Shown here piece after piece: positions 20,336 to 35,500 of a stretch of DNA of 44,707 bases; the stretch's first letter is position 1, and every line of letters starts with the position of its first letter. The DNA lies in contig JAJJLU010003622.1 of NCBI GenBank assembly GCA_023807065.1, positions 1 to 44,707 of the forward strand. The letters are read 5' to 3'. Origin of the DNA: Isotricha intestinalis (Eukaryota > Ciliophora > Litostomatea > Vestibuliferida > Isotrichidae). The position numbers were made by a program, and so were the translations under genes. The notes under the pieces were generated by a model that saw nothing but the letters and a program-made list of their open reading frames with translations, made no database searches and was not told where the DNA came from.

Positions 20336-21852
20336 TTAAGGATTATAGTTAAAATAATTTACGGTGGGAGGAGGAATATTTTGAGGAGTAGAAGTCATAT
20401 AAAATTCTCCTAATTTCATATCTGTATTGTCTATTTGACTAATCACTTTTGACTCTTTTTTTTCTTCTTCTTTATCTGAATTAATTAAATTATCATTTGA
20501 TTGTTTAGGAGAATTAAAATCATTAATTAAATTATTATTATTACTTTGCATTGGAAATTGATTAATATTTTTTGAAGGTAATTTGTCGATATCTGGAATC
20601 TCTTTGTTGTTAAAACTTTTTTCAAAATCAAAATCATCGATTGGGTTAATTTCTTTTTTATTAATTTCCTTCATTATATATTGATCATTATGATTTATAC
20701 TGAATATTTTACTGTCTGAGCTTGAGTTTCCAATCGAAGGATTAAATTGATTTTCATTATTAATATAACGAATCCAATTTTTATTCTTTATAACATTTTC
20801 ATTATTATTCTTATTATTGTTCACATTTTTATTTATATTTTTATTCTTATTGATATTATAATTATTGATCATATTATTTTGATTATTATTGAAATTATCT
20901 CCTAATATCAATTTTTCATTGAATATACTTATAAATTTATAATATTTTTCTCCACAAGACATTAAATCATATCTATATATTGTTCGATTAATATCTTCTT
21001 CAATTCCTAAAGTTATTTCCATTAATTTTTCATCTTTTAATTCACCTCCAGAGATAATTTCTATTAATTTATTATTTGCTTCTCTTAAAGGACTTAAAAC
21101 TTCAGATAAACAATTAATTTCATTTAAATCTATCATTTGATTTGCCAAAGCAATATTATCTATAATATTTCTTTCATAATCAATTAATTTAGAGTATTTA
21201 TTATCAAATTTTTTAAAATCTAAATAAGATTTAAGAGTTTCAATATAATTGAAATCTGATTGAGATTTTTTTAAATTATCATTATTATTATTATTCTGAT
21301 TTATAATTTCTGGTTTAATTAATTTATCTTCTTTTGGTTCAACAAAACCTTCTCTGAAATTTGTCAATGTATGATTAAAACCCCCTATATATTCATTATA
21401 TGATGAAATATAATTATCTGGAAATTTTACACCATTATTTAATAAATTATTATATACTTGAGAAAAATTAGGATATTCTTCTCTTTTACTTCCAAATTTT
21501 ATCCCCCATTTTTTAATGAGACCTAAACATTTTGTTTTAATTTCATCATTTTCTAATCTTAAAATATTAAGAAAAAAAGAAAAAAAATCTTTTGAAGAAA
21601 TTTGAATTAGAATTAAATCATTTCCATAATCAATTAAATAATCTAAAATGTCCAGATAAAGTAATTGTTCTAAAATGGGTGGATTTAAAAGTTTCGATTG
21701 GATATATTTTAATGATTCTATTAACCTAAAATATTAAATATATATTTTTACATTTCTTCATTATTTAAACAAGCTTTAAGTAAATTTCCCCATTCTTGTC
21801 TATTATAACCTTTAGCATAAATTATACTTTGAATAGAAATAATAGTTGTCAT
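20336..21852 (-). CDS. TOM1-like: Tom1-like VHS-GAT endosomal sorting protein
   Basis: Exon 1 (21752-21852) and exon 2 (20336-21725) join across a 26-nt intron (GTAAAA...TTTTAG) to give 496 residues. Residues 1-150 form a VHS domain: WGNLLKACLNNEEMLIESLK, LLYLDILDYLIDYGNDLILI, ISSKDFFSFFLNIL, CLGLIKKWGIKFG and the closing VYNNLLNNGVKFPDN. Residues about 198-293 form a three-helix GAT domain (YERNIIDNIALANQMIDL ... LSPLREANNKLIEIIS). The rest is Asn-rich and disordered, with DDFDFEKSF, a possible clathrin or adaptor-binding acidic motif, and a Pro-rich end. VHS-GAT proteins bind ubiquitinated cargo at endosomes, acting as an ancestral ESCRT-0. The true start was chosen because it completes the VHS fold; the long frame alone would begin after it. 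Confidence 0.86.
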
Positions 21853-21942
21853 TTTAATATTTATTTTTTTTTATACAAATTAAGTTAAATAATAAAAAAT
21901 TAATCATAAACAATTAGAATATTTTGCCTTATATATTCCAAT

Positions 21943-22125
21943 TTAATTTTGATTATTAAAATCCTCTTCATTATTTAAATACTGATTGTTGTTGTCATTA
22001 TTGTTATTGCCGTTATTATTATTATTATTATTATCTTCATTATTTAGATCACTATTCACTTTTCTGTGTCTTTTTCCTATTGTTTCTAAATTCTGAACTT
22101 TCAAAAGACTAAAAAAAATAGTCTT
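21943..22125 (-). CDS. Asn-rich terminal exon of an unresolved gene
   Basis: A 61-codon frame opens directly after an intron-acceptor-like TATATTTTTTAG and ends in TAA. It reads KTIFFSLLKVQNLETIGKRH, RKVNSDLNN, then a poly-Asn and Asp tract from an (AAT)n run, then YLNNEEDFNNQN. Just upstream (about 22149-22220) another frame reads HHINDT, one TAA, then TYFNTLIIETF, and could be the previous exon across a 23-nt GTCTTT...TTTTAG intron. The basic GKRHRKV and the helix before it resemble the end of a small nuclear protein, but no family is named. It may be a damaged or incompletely reconstructed gene. Confidence 0.4.
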   Translation of the reverse strand, partial: KTIFFSLLKVQNLETIGKRHRKVNSDLNNEDNNNNNNNGNNNNDNNNQYLNNEEDFNNQN

Positions 22126-22700
22126 CTAAAAAATATAAAATGAAAGACAAAAGTTTCAATTATTAAAGTATTGAAATATGTTTATATTGTATCATTGATG
22201 TGATGATTTTGGAAGAAAACTTCAATCAAATATTTGATTTAATATATTAAAAGAAGTTTGAAATTATATATTATGCTTAAATTTAATAAAAATGAATGGT
22301 TCATGAAAAGAAGAAAAAAATACTAAATGAACCAATTATACAATTAGTCACATATTCTTGAGATAAAAGAAATATAAATTTTATTATATTTATGATTATT
22401 TTGGCTTGATAATATAGATTTAGATAATTTTATCATTTTTTTAACTTTCTATTTCAATTATTACTTGTCTACAATTCATTTTATTTTATTTAATTAATTT
22501 AAAAAATATATAAAACTTTTATTAAATAGATAAAATAATATTAAAATAAAATAAAAAAAATATATTTATATAATTTATAAATATAGAATTTATAAATATA
22601 TAACATATATTAATATATAATAGAATAATTGAAAAATTTAAATAAAACAGAAGTTTTTCATATAATAATGAATTAAAAAAAAATATATTTATTATTTATT
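22126..22700. other. Gene-poor spacer
   Basis: May hold earlier exons of the Asn-rich gene: a minus-strand ATG frame at about 22375-22435 reads MIKLSKSILSSQNNHKYNK and continues ISFISRICD before TAA. The rest, especially 22480-22680, is almost pure A/T and shows nothing. Confidence 0.35.
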
Positions 22701-25700
22701 TTATTTTTTCCCAGAATTCATTTGATTATTTTTCATTTGCATTAAAATATTTCCTAAATTACTAACCAAATTATTCTGTGGATTATTGTTATTGTTCATA
22801 ATAGGAATATTACTGATTAAATTTTGATTATTAATAGGTGGAATAATATTATTTATATTATTTCCACCATTTAAATTTGTATTATTAATATTATTATTAA
22901 TATTAGGATTTGTATTAGTTGGAACCATTAAATTAGGAAAACTATTATGATTAAATTGAGGAAAGATATTATTAATTGGATTTACAAAATTAGGATTGAT
23001 TAAATTATTCATTACTCCTGGAAGAGGGTTATTAAATTGATTTTGTGGATTTACAAATCTAGGAATTGTCATTAATGGATTTGGATTTGGATTTTGAATT
23101 AAAGGAGTTGTAGTTTGATTTCCTGAAGACATCTTTATTAATGAATTTCCAGGAAAAGAAATCTGAGGTTGAACTGTATTTTGAATCAATGAATTTATTT
23201 GTGTTTGTTCTTTTTGAATCATTTGATTTTGTTCTTGATGAATTATATTTTGCTTTGGGATATTATCATTCATGTTATTATTATTTAAATTTAATATGTT
23301 CATATTAGTAATATTTTGATTTAATTGATTATTTTCCATTTGATTGTCTTTGTTTTCTATTTGGATATTTTGATTTGGATTTATACTATTATTATTTGTA
23401 TTATTCGGTAAAACTGGATTATTTGGATTTTGATTATTTACATTTATTGCGTTATTATATGTTAAATTTACTACTTTTTGCCCTGGAACTACATTATCCA
23501 CATGAGTTGATAAATTTCTTCCTGAAACTTTACTTAAATATCTTATATTTTCCTTATTAATATTATTATTAATCACTGGATTTATCATTACTTTGTTTGT
23601 TGTATTTGTTGTATTTGTATTTGTTATTAACTTGTCATATTTTGATTTATAAATGAATAAGTTTAATTTACTATTTATTTTCTTTTTTAATTTATGTAGC
23701 ATATTTCCTGTACTGTTGTTTATATTAAACATGAATAAATTATTTGTGGAATTTTCTTTTTCTAATTTTAAATAATTTGATGTATCCATTTTAATATTAT
23801 CTAAATTATGAAAAAATAATTCATCGATTTTTTTATCATATTCATTTTCATTAGATAAGAGATACATTTTGTTAACCACTGTGGAAGAAATAATAAAAGA
23901 TATTTGGCAAAATGTATTAAAAATTAATTCATTATTAAATATCATATTACAATATTTTTCAAAAGGTTCTGTATTTAAAAAATAATATTTTTTCCTTAAA
24001 CTATAATAATCATATTTATTAATAATAGAATCATTCATTAAATTATTAATAAATAAATCAATATTAAAAGCATTCTTTCTTATATTCAAATTATCAACTT
24101 TACTTAAAAAAATTCTATGTTTTTTCCAATTTAAAAGTTTTTCAAATTCATTAATTTGGTTTTTATTATATTCATTAGTATTAGTATTCATCATCATATT
24201 ATTATTATTATCTTCGATGTTTAAATTTTTTTTTTCAATTTCTAAAGGAAAATTAAGACCATAACCTTGTTTTTGATAATAATCATAATATTTATTTATT
24301 AATTTAAATTTTTCTGCAATTTTTCTAGTTTTCGGTAAAGGTACTTCTTTTATTTCTTGATTAATTATTTCAATTTTTTCTTTTTGAGAATCTAATAAAT
24401 TTTTAAGTGTTTTTAAACCATAATAAATTATATCACTTTCATCATTTGAATAAAACCAAAGAACTTCCATTAATTGAGATAAAACTTTACTTAATGAAAT
24501 AAAATTTTCATCATTCGATTTTTTTTGTTCATTTAATAAAACTTTTATTAAATAATTGAATCTTGTTTTTGTTAAAACAAATTTTTTAATATCTTTATTT
24601 TTTCCAGTTAATTTTTCTGAATTTTCATAATAATATAAATCATAAAATAATATAATTACTAATTTACTTAGTGTCTTTCCTAATAAATATAAATATTCAT
24701 TCTTAATTTTTAATTCTCGACTAGAATTTAATAATTTTGAGATTGTTGTTGTTAAAGATAAAATTGGAAGTAATAAATTTTGACCGTAATAACTAGAAGA
24801 AATATTAAAAAAAATATAAATAATTTTTTGAGTAAGAATTAATATTTTATCAATGTTATCATTTTTATTATTTAATTTAGAAATATCAATTAACTTATTG
24901 AAAATAGTAAGAAAAGAAATACATTCATTTAAAGTTTCAATAATATCTTTTTTTTCAGGTAATTCTTCAACTAAATCATATCTTATTCCAGATGAATAAT
25001 AAATATTATTATTTGTTCTTTTGCTATCCATTAAAACTTTTATTCCTTCTAATACAATAAATAAGATATCAAATATTATTTGTTTTAATTTTGTTTTTCC
25101 TACACTTTCTTTTATATTATTTAAATTATCATTAAATTCTATTTTGAAATTTTGTTGTAAATATTCCTTAAAAAATGAAAATATTTTCCTATATTGTTCA
25201 GTTACTTTATGATAAATAAATAAAAATTTATAATCACTTTTTAAAAATATTGTTAAAAATTTTAATATTTTCATCATTTTTTGTAATTCAGGAACATAAA
25301 TGACATAATCTTTTTCTTCTAAAATATTACAATTGACTTTTGAAATTTGATTAAATGATGTATTTAAATAATTTAAGATTGTAATAGAAATATTATTCTG
25401 AACATTTAATGAATCATTCCCCACATACCTTTTAAAAATTCCTAATAAAACTTGAGCTGTATTATATAATAAATAGTCATTGTTTGTTTTAATTCCAATT
25501 TCAATTATATAATGAAGTATATTTTTAATGTCTTTATTTTGATTAATAAATCTATTTAAAGATAATGGTTTTATTTTATTTAAATTATCTAATGTTTCAA
25601 ATAAAATGGAATCATCATCATTTTCTTTGTTTGGTTTTTTTATGATTTTAGTTAAATAATCAACAAAATTTTCCACAGTATGCTCACTATTAACAATATG

Positions 25701-28700
25701 AATCATAAAATTTAATAGATACATCATTCCAAATTTATATTTTGGATTATTTATTAAATGTTGAATGATATATTTAAAATTTAATTTAATTGTAGTATTA
25801 AATAAGCATATTTGTTTAAAAGCACTAAGAGCAGATTCAAATAAGTTTTGAATATAATAAGCACTTTCCAAAATATTTTCATTTGAAGAATTACCATTAG
25901 TATTTGAATAAATATCAAATAAATAATTTATACAATTTAATATTAAAGTCACAGTTTCATGAATAACATTTTCATCTCTATAGTGATCAACATGACTACT
26001 TAATAAATTTGATAATAAATTTTTAAATATTTCATATGTATGACAAAGTAAAGTCGAATATTCTTTAATTTTTTCATATTTATTAATAAATAAATCATCA
26101 TTTGAATCTTTCATTATTGTATCAGTATTTATTCTATTTTGACTATTTTCTTCATTTTGTTTAGGATCATGTTTTTGTAAATAATATTTTAAGCTAAAGT
26201 TTGTATTTATTATTAAATATTTAATAGCAAGATGAATATGAGCAGAAACACTATCAATCAAAAGCAATGGATTAATTCTAATCTATATAATTAAAAAAAT
26301 ATTAAAAAATATATTTTACACTTAAATTAAGTATTTTGATAGCCAAAAAGATTTCATTTATGAGACTTCCTTTTAATTTGAGTTCTTCTAAAAAATTTTC
26401 TACTTTATTTTGATAATTTTGAATATTTAATTTATAGTCATCTAAATATTCTATTAATTTTTCGTCTTTTAGATTAATTACTTTTTTATTTAAATTATAT
26501 TTCATAATATTATTAAATATACTATCATTAATTATTGTCATCAATGATTTTACATCTTTATTTTCAATGGGTTTCAATAAGGAAATTAAAACATCTAAAT
26601 CATTAAATAAACTGGAATTTATTAATTCTAAATCTTTCATATCATATGCATTTACAATTATCTTTTTTAATTGTATAATTTCATTTAAAATGATTTTTCC
26701 ATATAAAAGAAGGAAAATATCAGAATTATTATCAAAAGAAGAAAAAATTTTAAACAATAGTCTTGTCAAAACTGTAATATGTCCTTCATATTCAGTTATA
26801 TTTTCTCCAGATTGAATATATTTATTGAAAGTATCAATTAACCCTTTAAAAAAAAAATCATTGTTACAAAAAGATAAAAATGCCTGTTCTGAAATATTAC
26901 TATTGTTAAAAGTTTTTTCAAATTTTAAAAATATGTCAAGTGATTTATCATTAATTTCAGTTTGTTCTAATGTATCAATGTTTTCCATTAGTCCAATATA
27001 TTCATCATATAAATTTAAAAAATAAAAGGAATATTGTAATAAGTATTTTAATTGAAGAAAATGAAGTTGTAAAATATACTCTTCTGTAAATTCTATTTTT
27101 TTACATGAACAATTAATTAATATATCATTTATTTTTTCATATTTATTATTTTCATAAAGGGATTTATTAAGTAAAAGTTCATTAAAACCTTTTAAATTTT
27201 TTAGTTTAACTTTAAATAAAGATTTTTCATCAACTTTATCTTCTATAGGGGAACTTATAGTTTTTATAACTTGAAATAAATTTTGAGTTTGTTGAAAATT
27301 TTTTGAGAAAAAATTTATTCCTCCTCTACTTAAAGCAATATAAACAATAATATTTTTAATGATAATTCCAATTTCAAAAAATTGAGGAAAAGATTGAATT
27401 TGTTCATTTACTAATAAAATTGTTAAATTTTGAAGTAATTTATATTGTTCTAATAATTGACAAATTTCATTTGAAATTTCTCCAAATTGTAAGATATTAG
27501 TAAAAGAGTTTGTTTCAGTTTTTAATAAAGAATAAATATCATCTTCTTCTTCATTCATATTATTTTCATTTAAATTTTTACCATAAAATTTTCTATTAGT
27601 TTTGATATAATCAATCCAATAATATTTATAAGGATAATCTTTATCTAAAAAAGAATTATCTTCCAATTTTTTTTTTTCAAATGGAATTTTTATTTTTTGT
27701 ATTAAATTAAAAATGCATTCAAGAGTGTAAATAACTTTATTAAAATCTATTTTAAAAATTGAATTTTCATTCTTTCTTTTCAAAATAATATTATTTAAAA
27801 TCAAATTATTTAAATTTTTCAAATATAACATCAAATTTATTTTGTTAATGATATGTTTTATAATATTTTGTAATAAAACATTCCTTTTACTAATTAATAA
27901 TGTATTAATTATTTGATAACCATTATTTAAAGTAACTTTTTTATGTTTTTTTTTAATTTTTTTTTTAGCTGAATGAGAATCATTTGAAGAATCTCTATTA
28001 TTTTTATTTCTACTTCTTTCTCTTGAAGATGATTTAGAAGAAGATTTGCTTTTAGATTTTTTATCTTTATGTTTTTTTTTATCTTTATGTTTACTTTTAT
28101 GATCTTTACTTTTTGATCTACTTTTCTCCTTTTCTTTCTCTTTTCTTTTCTCTTTTTCTTTTTCCTTTTCTTTACTTTTACTTTCTGGATTCTCATTTAT
28201 TATTTCTTTTGTGGATTCTTTAATGAAAAAATATTGTTGTTTAAATTCTTTTGGATCAATCGTTTCAAAAAGTCTTTCAAAAGCGCTTTTAAAGGTAATT
28301 AATTTATAAATATTTTCTAATACTAATGCTTTAATTAAAATAGAAGAATTACTATCTTTTATATTATTGTTAAATTGATTCTCATTATTTATTAGAATAA
28401 TTTTATATAATTTTTCCATACCATAACTACTAATAAATTTATCTACTAATAAATTGCTATTCGAAATATATTTTAATAATTTTAATCCAAATTTAATTTC
28501 AGTATAACCATATATATTACCATTTAAACTATTACTAATAATATTTATAACATTATCAAAAGGAATCTTAGAATAAATTTCTAAATTTTCATTTCTGAAT
28601 ACACAATCCATATCTAAATAAGCAAAATTTCTTCTGATTAAAATCTTTAGAATGTTTAATAGCAACATATAAGTTTTTTGATGTTGTACTACTGGCTCAT

Positions 28701-29448
28701 CATTGAAAGAGGAATCTTTATTCAAATAAAATTCATTTAATTTTTGCAGTGAGGAAAGCATATCATTTTCATAGTAGATATAACCATTTTTAGTTCTTTC
28801 TACCATATTCATATTTGGTTTATTTAAATAATAAACTCTTTTAATTTCATAATTTTTTACATTATATTTTATATAAGAATAATTTTGAATTAAATTTTCT
28901 ATAGAATATAATTTACTAAGTTCTAATTCTTCATTTGTTAATTTATATATTTCATTTTCATCACAGTTTCTATTATTTAAAATAATTTCATCTAATTTTT
29001 CCAAAGGAACATCTAATTTAGCATTATCAATAATTTGAGTTTTATCAATTTCATCATACACTTTTCCATAAATGCACATTGTAATTTTCTCAAATTTTCC
29101 TCTTATAACAATATGATTAGTCACAAACTCATTCAAAAAAGGAAAAATACAATCACTTTCACCATTATCTGTATTTATATTATTACAAGGAAATAACACT
29201 TCAAATTTATCATTTATCTTCTTTAAATTTCTACCAAAAATTTCAAAGTTATAAATGATATCTTTCTGGGTTATACTTTGCATTGATTTTAATTTGGTAT
29301 GTGGATTTGAATCTTGTTTTAGAATTCTTATTTGTTGAAGGACTATCGCTTTATTAAAGAATATTTCTTCTATATTATATTGTACTTTAGGATATTCAAA
29401 ATTATCAAAAAAAAGAAGAGCAATGTTTTCTTCATTTTGATTAGACAT
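22701..29448 (-). CDS. VIRMA: Virilizer/VIRMA homologue, m6A writer complex scaffold
   Basis: Two long frames (26320-29448 and 22701-26282) join in phase across a 37-nt intron (GTAAAA...TATATAG), giving about 2236 residues. The N-terminus has the virilizer N-domain pattern: NIALLFFDNFEYPKVQYNIE, VLQQIRILKQDS, IYNFEIFGRNLKKI, FPFLNEFVTNHIVIRGKFEK and ITMCIYGKVYDE. Long helical ARM-like regions follow, as in VIRMA. An inserted Ser/Arg/Lys-rich tract at residues about 420-500 (KDHKSKHKDKKKHKDKKSK, SSRERSRNK) resembles splicing-factor RS regions. The last ~300 residues are Asn/Pro/Gln-rich. VIRMA organises the WTAP-METTL3 complex that methylates adenosine in mRNA. It is longer than the human protein (1812), mainly from low-complexity sequence. 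Confidence 0.85.
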
Positions 29449-29553
29449 TTTTATAAGTAAAAAAATATATCTTAATTAATGTAATATAATATAATTTAAT
29501 TATTTTTTTAAATAAAATTACCTTTATTTTTATAAATTTTTTTTCATATTAAT

Positions 29554-32500
29554 TTAAATTTTATTTTTTAAATAAATAATTTGAGAAGCTTTATCATTTC
29601 CAATAAAACAATATTTAGAATCATAACTCACATCTATGGACTCAATATTATTTAAAGACATTGGAATATCTCTTTTTAAATCAAAATATGGAAGTGTTAA
29701 AGTTCTAATACTATTAGAGGGAGTATAAATATAACATAAATATTCATTGAAATTACTATCTTTAACTATTTTTGGACTTTTAATTCCGTTTTCTGCAATT
29801 TTACTTAAAAAAGCTCCATTTATACTATATGATAATAAATTATCATTTATTTTACTATGAATAATTATTGAAGGTAATGGAGAATCAACTATAAATATTT
29901 CATCACAAGAAAATTCTTTTGGATTAATATATATTGATCTAAATAATTTATATTTAGGAAATGTATATAAATTTAAATAACCATCTTTTGATGAGGAAGC
30001 AAAAATTGATAATTCAGATGAATAATATACTGAAGTTATTATATCATTATTATTACAAAATATTTTTTTTATTTCTGCTTTCTTTCTTATGGCTATATCT
30101 GGTAATTTTACTATGAAAAGATTACCTTTTGTATTTCCACATAACAATTCGATTTCATAATCATCATTTTCTTCTTTTTCTGAAATTTTCTTTAATTCTT
30201 TTTCATCAATTAACAAGCATAATGCAGTTATTGGATAAGGTATATTTGCAAAATATAATGAATCATAAACTTTCACAAAATCATTTTCTTCTTTATAATT
30301 TGTATTATAACTATAAATATCAACAGTTGAAATTAATAATTTTGGGAAATAAAATCCTCCTTGAATTATTGTCATAAAATTATATCTATTTGGATTTCTA
30401 AAGTAAATAATTGGATAATTAGTATTTTCATTGTTTTTAAGTTTACCAACTAAATTAAAATCTCTATTATAATTATTATTTATATTTTGTTCTGGTATTG
30501 TTTTTGATTTAAATAAATTCAATCTATCAATAAATTTTTTTGCTTCATTTTCATTATTATCGAAAACTAAAATTTTATGTTTAGGTTTATATTCCATATT
30601 ATCAACATTTAATTTAAAAACATTTACATCATTATTATAATCAACAATAATAATTCTGTTTTCGTCTTCACAAATTTTAAAAGAATAAAGTTTTTTATTA
30701 TCTTCAAAATTTTCAATTGAACAAGATTCATATCTTGTAATCATTGATTCTTGATCAAAAACTAATTTAAATTCATTTAATTTTTGTTTAATTCCTATTT
30801 CACTTGTAAATAATTGTTTTGGCATTAAACCAAAATCACATAATTTTAATTTAAATTCCCTATTTTCATCATTTTCTTTTTCAATATCAACTTCATAAGA
30901 ATCAGGAATAAAAACATTACATTTTTTAATTGCATATTCACCTCTTGATTGATAACCAAAAATTAAATTTATCCATTCACTAATTTTATAACATACTATA
31001 TTACTTTCTAAAATTTTTCTATGTTTATATACAAATTTGTATGGATCTAAACCCCATTTTGGCATATCTACATCATTTACTAAATCTCCATTTACTAATT
31101 TACCTAAATTTAAATTATTAATATTAATAAACATTTCCGGCAATATAAAAAATTCTGGTATAATTTCTCTTATATCACTTTTATTTGAAGAAGCCATTTG
31201 AAAAGCTCTTTCAACTGATAAAAATAGTCTGTCTGAAGCATCAAAATTATTACCTTGTATTTCAATGGCTAAATTTGTATAAGGAAAAATCCTAGTTAAA
31301 TAATGAGAAACATATACTTTATTATTCATATGAGTTCCATAATAATAAGGAATTTCTAATTCATTTGTTTTATTTTCTTTGTTATTTATATTTTTCATTT
31401 TATCATATTTTTCTTTCATATCATTGTAAAAGAAAATATAATTTTGTTTTCTTTCTTTTCCTTTTTCATCAAATGTCATCATTCCCATTGGTAAATTAAA
31501 GTCTCTTAGACTTTTTTCAATAGATAAATTTTCATCATCATATTTTGATATTATCCATGGAAAAATTGGATATTGAATTAAATCAGAATACGATCTATTA
31601 GAATATAAATTTAACCACATTAAAAATTTAAAATTTGACATCTTAAAAGAACTCCACAATTTAATTAAATCAGAAAATGTTTTTCCTTTTGAAAAAATTA
31701 ATTTTCTTCCTGAGAAATATCCTACCACATTTTTATATTCATCTATATTTTGATTTGTATCTAATTTTATTTCTAAACATTCAAAATGAACTTGAATATC
31801 GTTTAAACATTTATCTCTATCTTCTTTTGTTAAAAATATAAAATATCTTTCTTGGTATCTTTTATTAAAAATTTCTAATCCTGTTTCTCTTTGCATATAT
31901 CTTTTTCTTAAAATCATTTTTATATCTTCATATGTGATTTTTATTGATATTAAATTTTTATCATTTCTTTCATTTCTAAAAGTTTCTCCATAACATAGTT
32001 TATTAGATTTATCAAATATTAAATTATTATCTTCTATATTATAATCATAATATTTAAATAATATATCACTTTTATTAATAAATAAAAACCCTTTAATGTG
32101 ATATTGCTCTTTTATTAAAGATGCTTTATATATATTTTCATTTTTTCTTAATGGAGCTTCAATTGGAGATAATGTTCTTAAAGAATCATAATAATTGATG
32201 AATGAAATTTCTTCTTTTAAAAAATCAGAGTTATTTAATGAGAAATTGATATATTGTTCATTTAAATCTTTAATATTTTTATTATAAATAAAATTTATAT
32301 AATTAGTTTTTTTTTTTTCATCTGAATGAACTTCCTCGTTTCCTTCAATTTTAAAAATATTTTCAATGTTAAGCTCAATATTATGACAGTCTAATTTTTC
32401 TCTAAATAAATTATTAACATCATATTTTTTAAATTTAGGTTCATAATAATTAATGTCTAAAATTGGGTAAATTATTGGCCTTGATAAAGATTTTGTATAA

Positions 32501-35500
32501 TGATTTAATATTTTAAATTTGAATTTATTATTATATAAATCATCTGAACGACTCCACATTCCTTTCCAAGAAAAAATTTCTTTTTTTATTTTTCTATAAT
32601 ATTTTTTTTTCTTATTAAAAGTTAAAAAAGAAGTATTTGAAAATCTTGATAATAAACCTTGATAAATTATTATTATGTCTTTTAAATTTTTTAATGCTAT
32701 TTCGTTTAATTTATTATCTTTTTTAGCTTGGATTTCACCAAAATTAACTTTGAAAACATTTTTAATATTATTAATTTTATTTTTTATAACATTAATTTCA
32801 AAAAATTTATTTGACATATTTTTTAATGTTTGATTCATTAAAATCATTATTTTAAAAGGTTCTTCATCATTATTAAGAATATTACCTAATATTTTAAAGT
32901 TTTCATTTTCATACTTTTTAAGGTTTAAATTTATTAAGTTAGTATATTTACTTAAAAAAAGATTAACAGCGCAGTTATCTAAATCTTCCCTTATTCCTTT
33001 TTGAAATAGTTTTCCAAAAAATCCTTTTTGATTTATTATTTCTTTTTTTTGAATATATTTTTCTCTTATAGTTAAAATTAGAGAAATTATAACTGAATTA
33101 AATTCTTCGATTTTATTTTTTATTTGAGCATCAAGATTTTCACTGTTATATAAATCATTCAAAAAAGAAAAGGAAAAATATAAAATATTTATTGTAGAAT
33201 CTTGAACATTTTTATATAAATTTTCAGTATTCTGTTCATTATATAAATTACATGAAAAAATTACATAAAATAAAACAAAAGTTTGTAATTCTTCAATCCA
33301 TTTGATTTTTTCTTCTACTGTATCACAAATATTAATAACAAGATAAATAAAAATTAGGATTACACGATTAAATTGTATATTCGGTAATTGAACAAAGGAC
33401 AAATTTCTTAATTCATTAATTTTTAAATTTTTAGATGCAATATTAAAAATTAAAGTATTTATTACATTATTATGTTTCTCTGCTAAAGTTTGAACAGTTT
33501 CATTTTTACATAATTTATCAAGAAAAGATAAATTAAATTCACCTTTAATAAAATTATATATTTTTACTAAAAGTTTAAATTCTTCCCATTTATTATCAAC
33601 TTTAACTATTCCTTTTAAATAACAAGAATAATCTTCAATTGAATCAGTATCATTTAAATTATAAATTGTAGAAAATTCTAAATAAATGGAAAATAAAGTT
33701 AATAAATTTAAATATGAATTTACTTTATAAATAGAAGAACTTTTTGATTCATTTTCTAAAAAATCATAAAATGATTCAAATAAATTTGTAATAAATTCTT
33801 TTATATAGTCTTTTTTTTCTATTTTTTTTGACCAAACTAATGCATGATTTAAAATACTTGATGGTAATGATTTGTTTTTAAGATCTTTTATAGAATTACA
33901 AAGTATACATAAAAAGATTTTATGATATTTTTCAAATAAATCTTTTTTATCTTCGTTTTTATAAAATTTATAACAAATATTAAGGAGAAATTCTATTAAT
34001 TTTAGATTATTGAAAATTAAAGAACAATTTGTGTAGTTATTTTCAAACAAAATTGATAAATGTTGATAAAATTTTAAATAATATTCATTATTATCAATTA
34101 AAGAAATTGAGTGAACTAAGGGTTCAATTAATAAAGGATTTTGAATTTTGACATTTTGATCAATGTCATTATCATTTACTATTTCTTTTCCAATAAATAA
34201 AGACAGAAGTGCAAAATATAAATTATTAAAATTAGTGTCAATATATTCTTTATTAAGAATTGATTGATTATTTTCATCAAAAAATTGTTCAGGATTAAAT
34301 AAATTTTCAATTAAAATTTGTGGAAGAAAAGAACTTAGATTTTCATTTCTATCTCCTTTAGGAATAACTAAAAGCAATTTTAAAATATCAACTTTAACAT
34401 CATATAAAGATGTTTTTAATAATTTAATTATAATATCCCAAAATTTACAATTTATAAACAAGTATTTTGCTACATTTTTTGGATTCAAGCTTTCAGAATT
34501 TGTAATAAAAAAGTCTATAAATATTTTAATGATATTTTTTGTTAAACAAGGAGAAATTTTTAAAGTGAATAATTTAAATAGAAATGAAAAATTATCTAAA
34601 GAAAAAGTATCACTTCGAATTAGTATTGATTTCATTAAATTAAATATTCTACTTGTAACTTCTGAATATGATAATATCATTATTTCATCAGAAAAATTAT
34701 CATTTTTAATAAAACATTTACAATGCTCTTCACAACAGAATTCATTATTTATTTTTTCATCAAAATATTTTAATAAAAGACATATTTTACCTATAGGAAT
34801 AATTATTTGGGAATTATTTATTAATTCATCCATAATAAATTGTTGACTTTCTAAATTAAATTTAAAATATAATTTTTCGTTTAAAAGAATGTAATTTAAA
34901 AATATTTTTTGAATATTTTTAGACATAAATATTTTTAAAAATTCATTAAATTGTTTCATTAAATTTAAAGTGAAAACTTCATTTGGAAGATTTTCTAAAA
35001 GTAAACTTAAAATTTCAATAAAATGATTTTCTTCAAAATCTTTGACATTTAAATCATTATCATTACATAAATTTTGAAAAATACTCAAAAAATTATTTAA
35101 AATAATAATAATATTATCAAGAGAAAATTTTTTTAAATTATAATTAATAATTTCAATTAAAGGTAAAATATTTTTTATTCCTCCAACAGAAGAAACATTT
35201 CTAGAATTATTAAAAAATTTATGAATTCCACAATCATCTCCTTTCATAATCATTTTATTAGAATAAACAACATCTTCAAAAGAATTATCTTCATGAACAT
35301 TAACATAAGGAGTAAAATAACATAAAATATTTTGAATTTTATAGAATTGTAAAAGATAATTCAAATATTTAGGATCAACACAAATTTTAGTATATTGAAT
35401 TATATCATTAAAAAAATTTATTAAAGAAATATTTTGAATGACTGTAGCTAAAAGTATTGAATAACATTCACCTGTACAATTTGTAAAAAAAGTTAAATTA

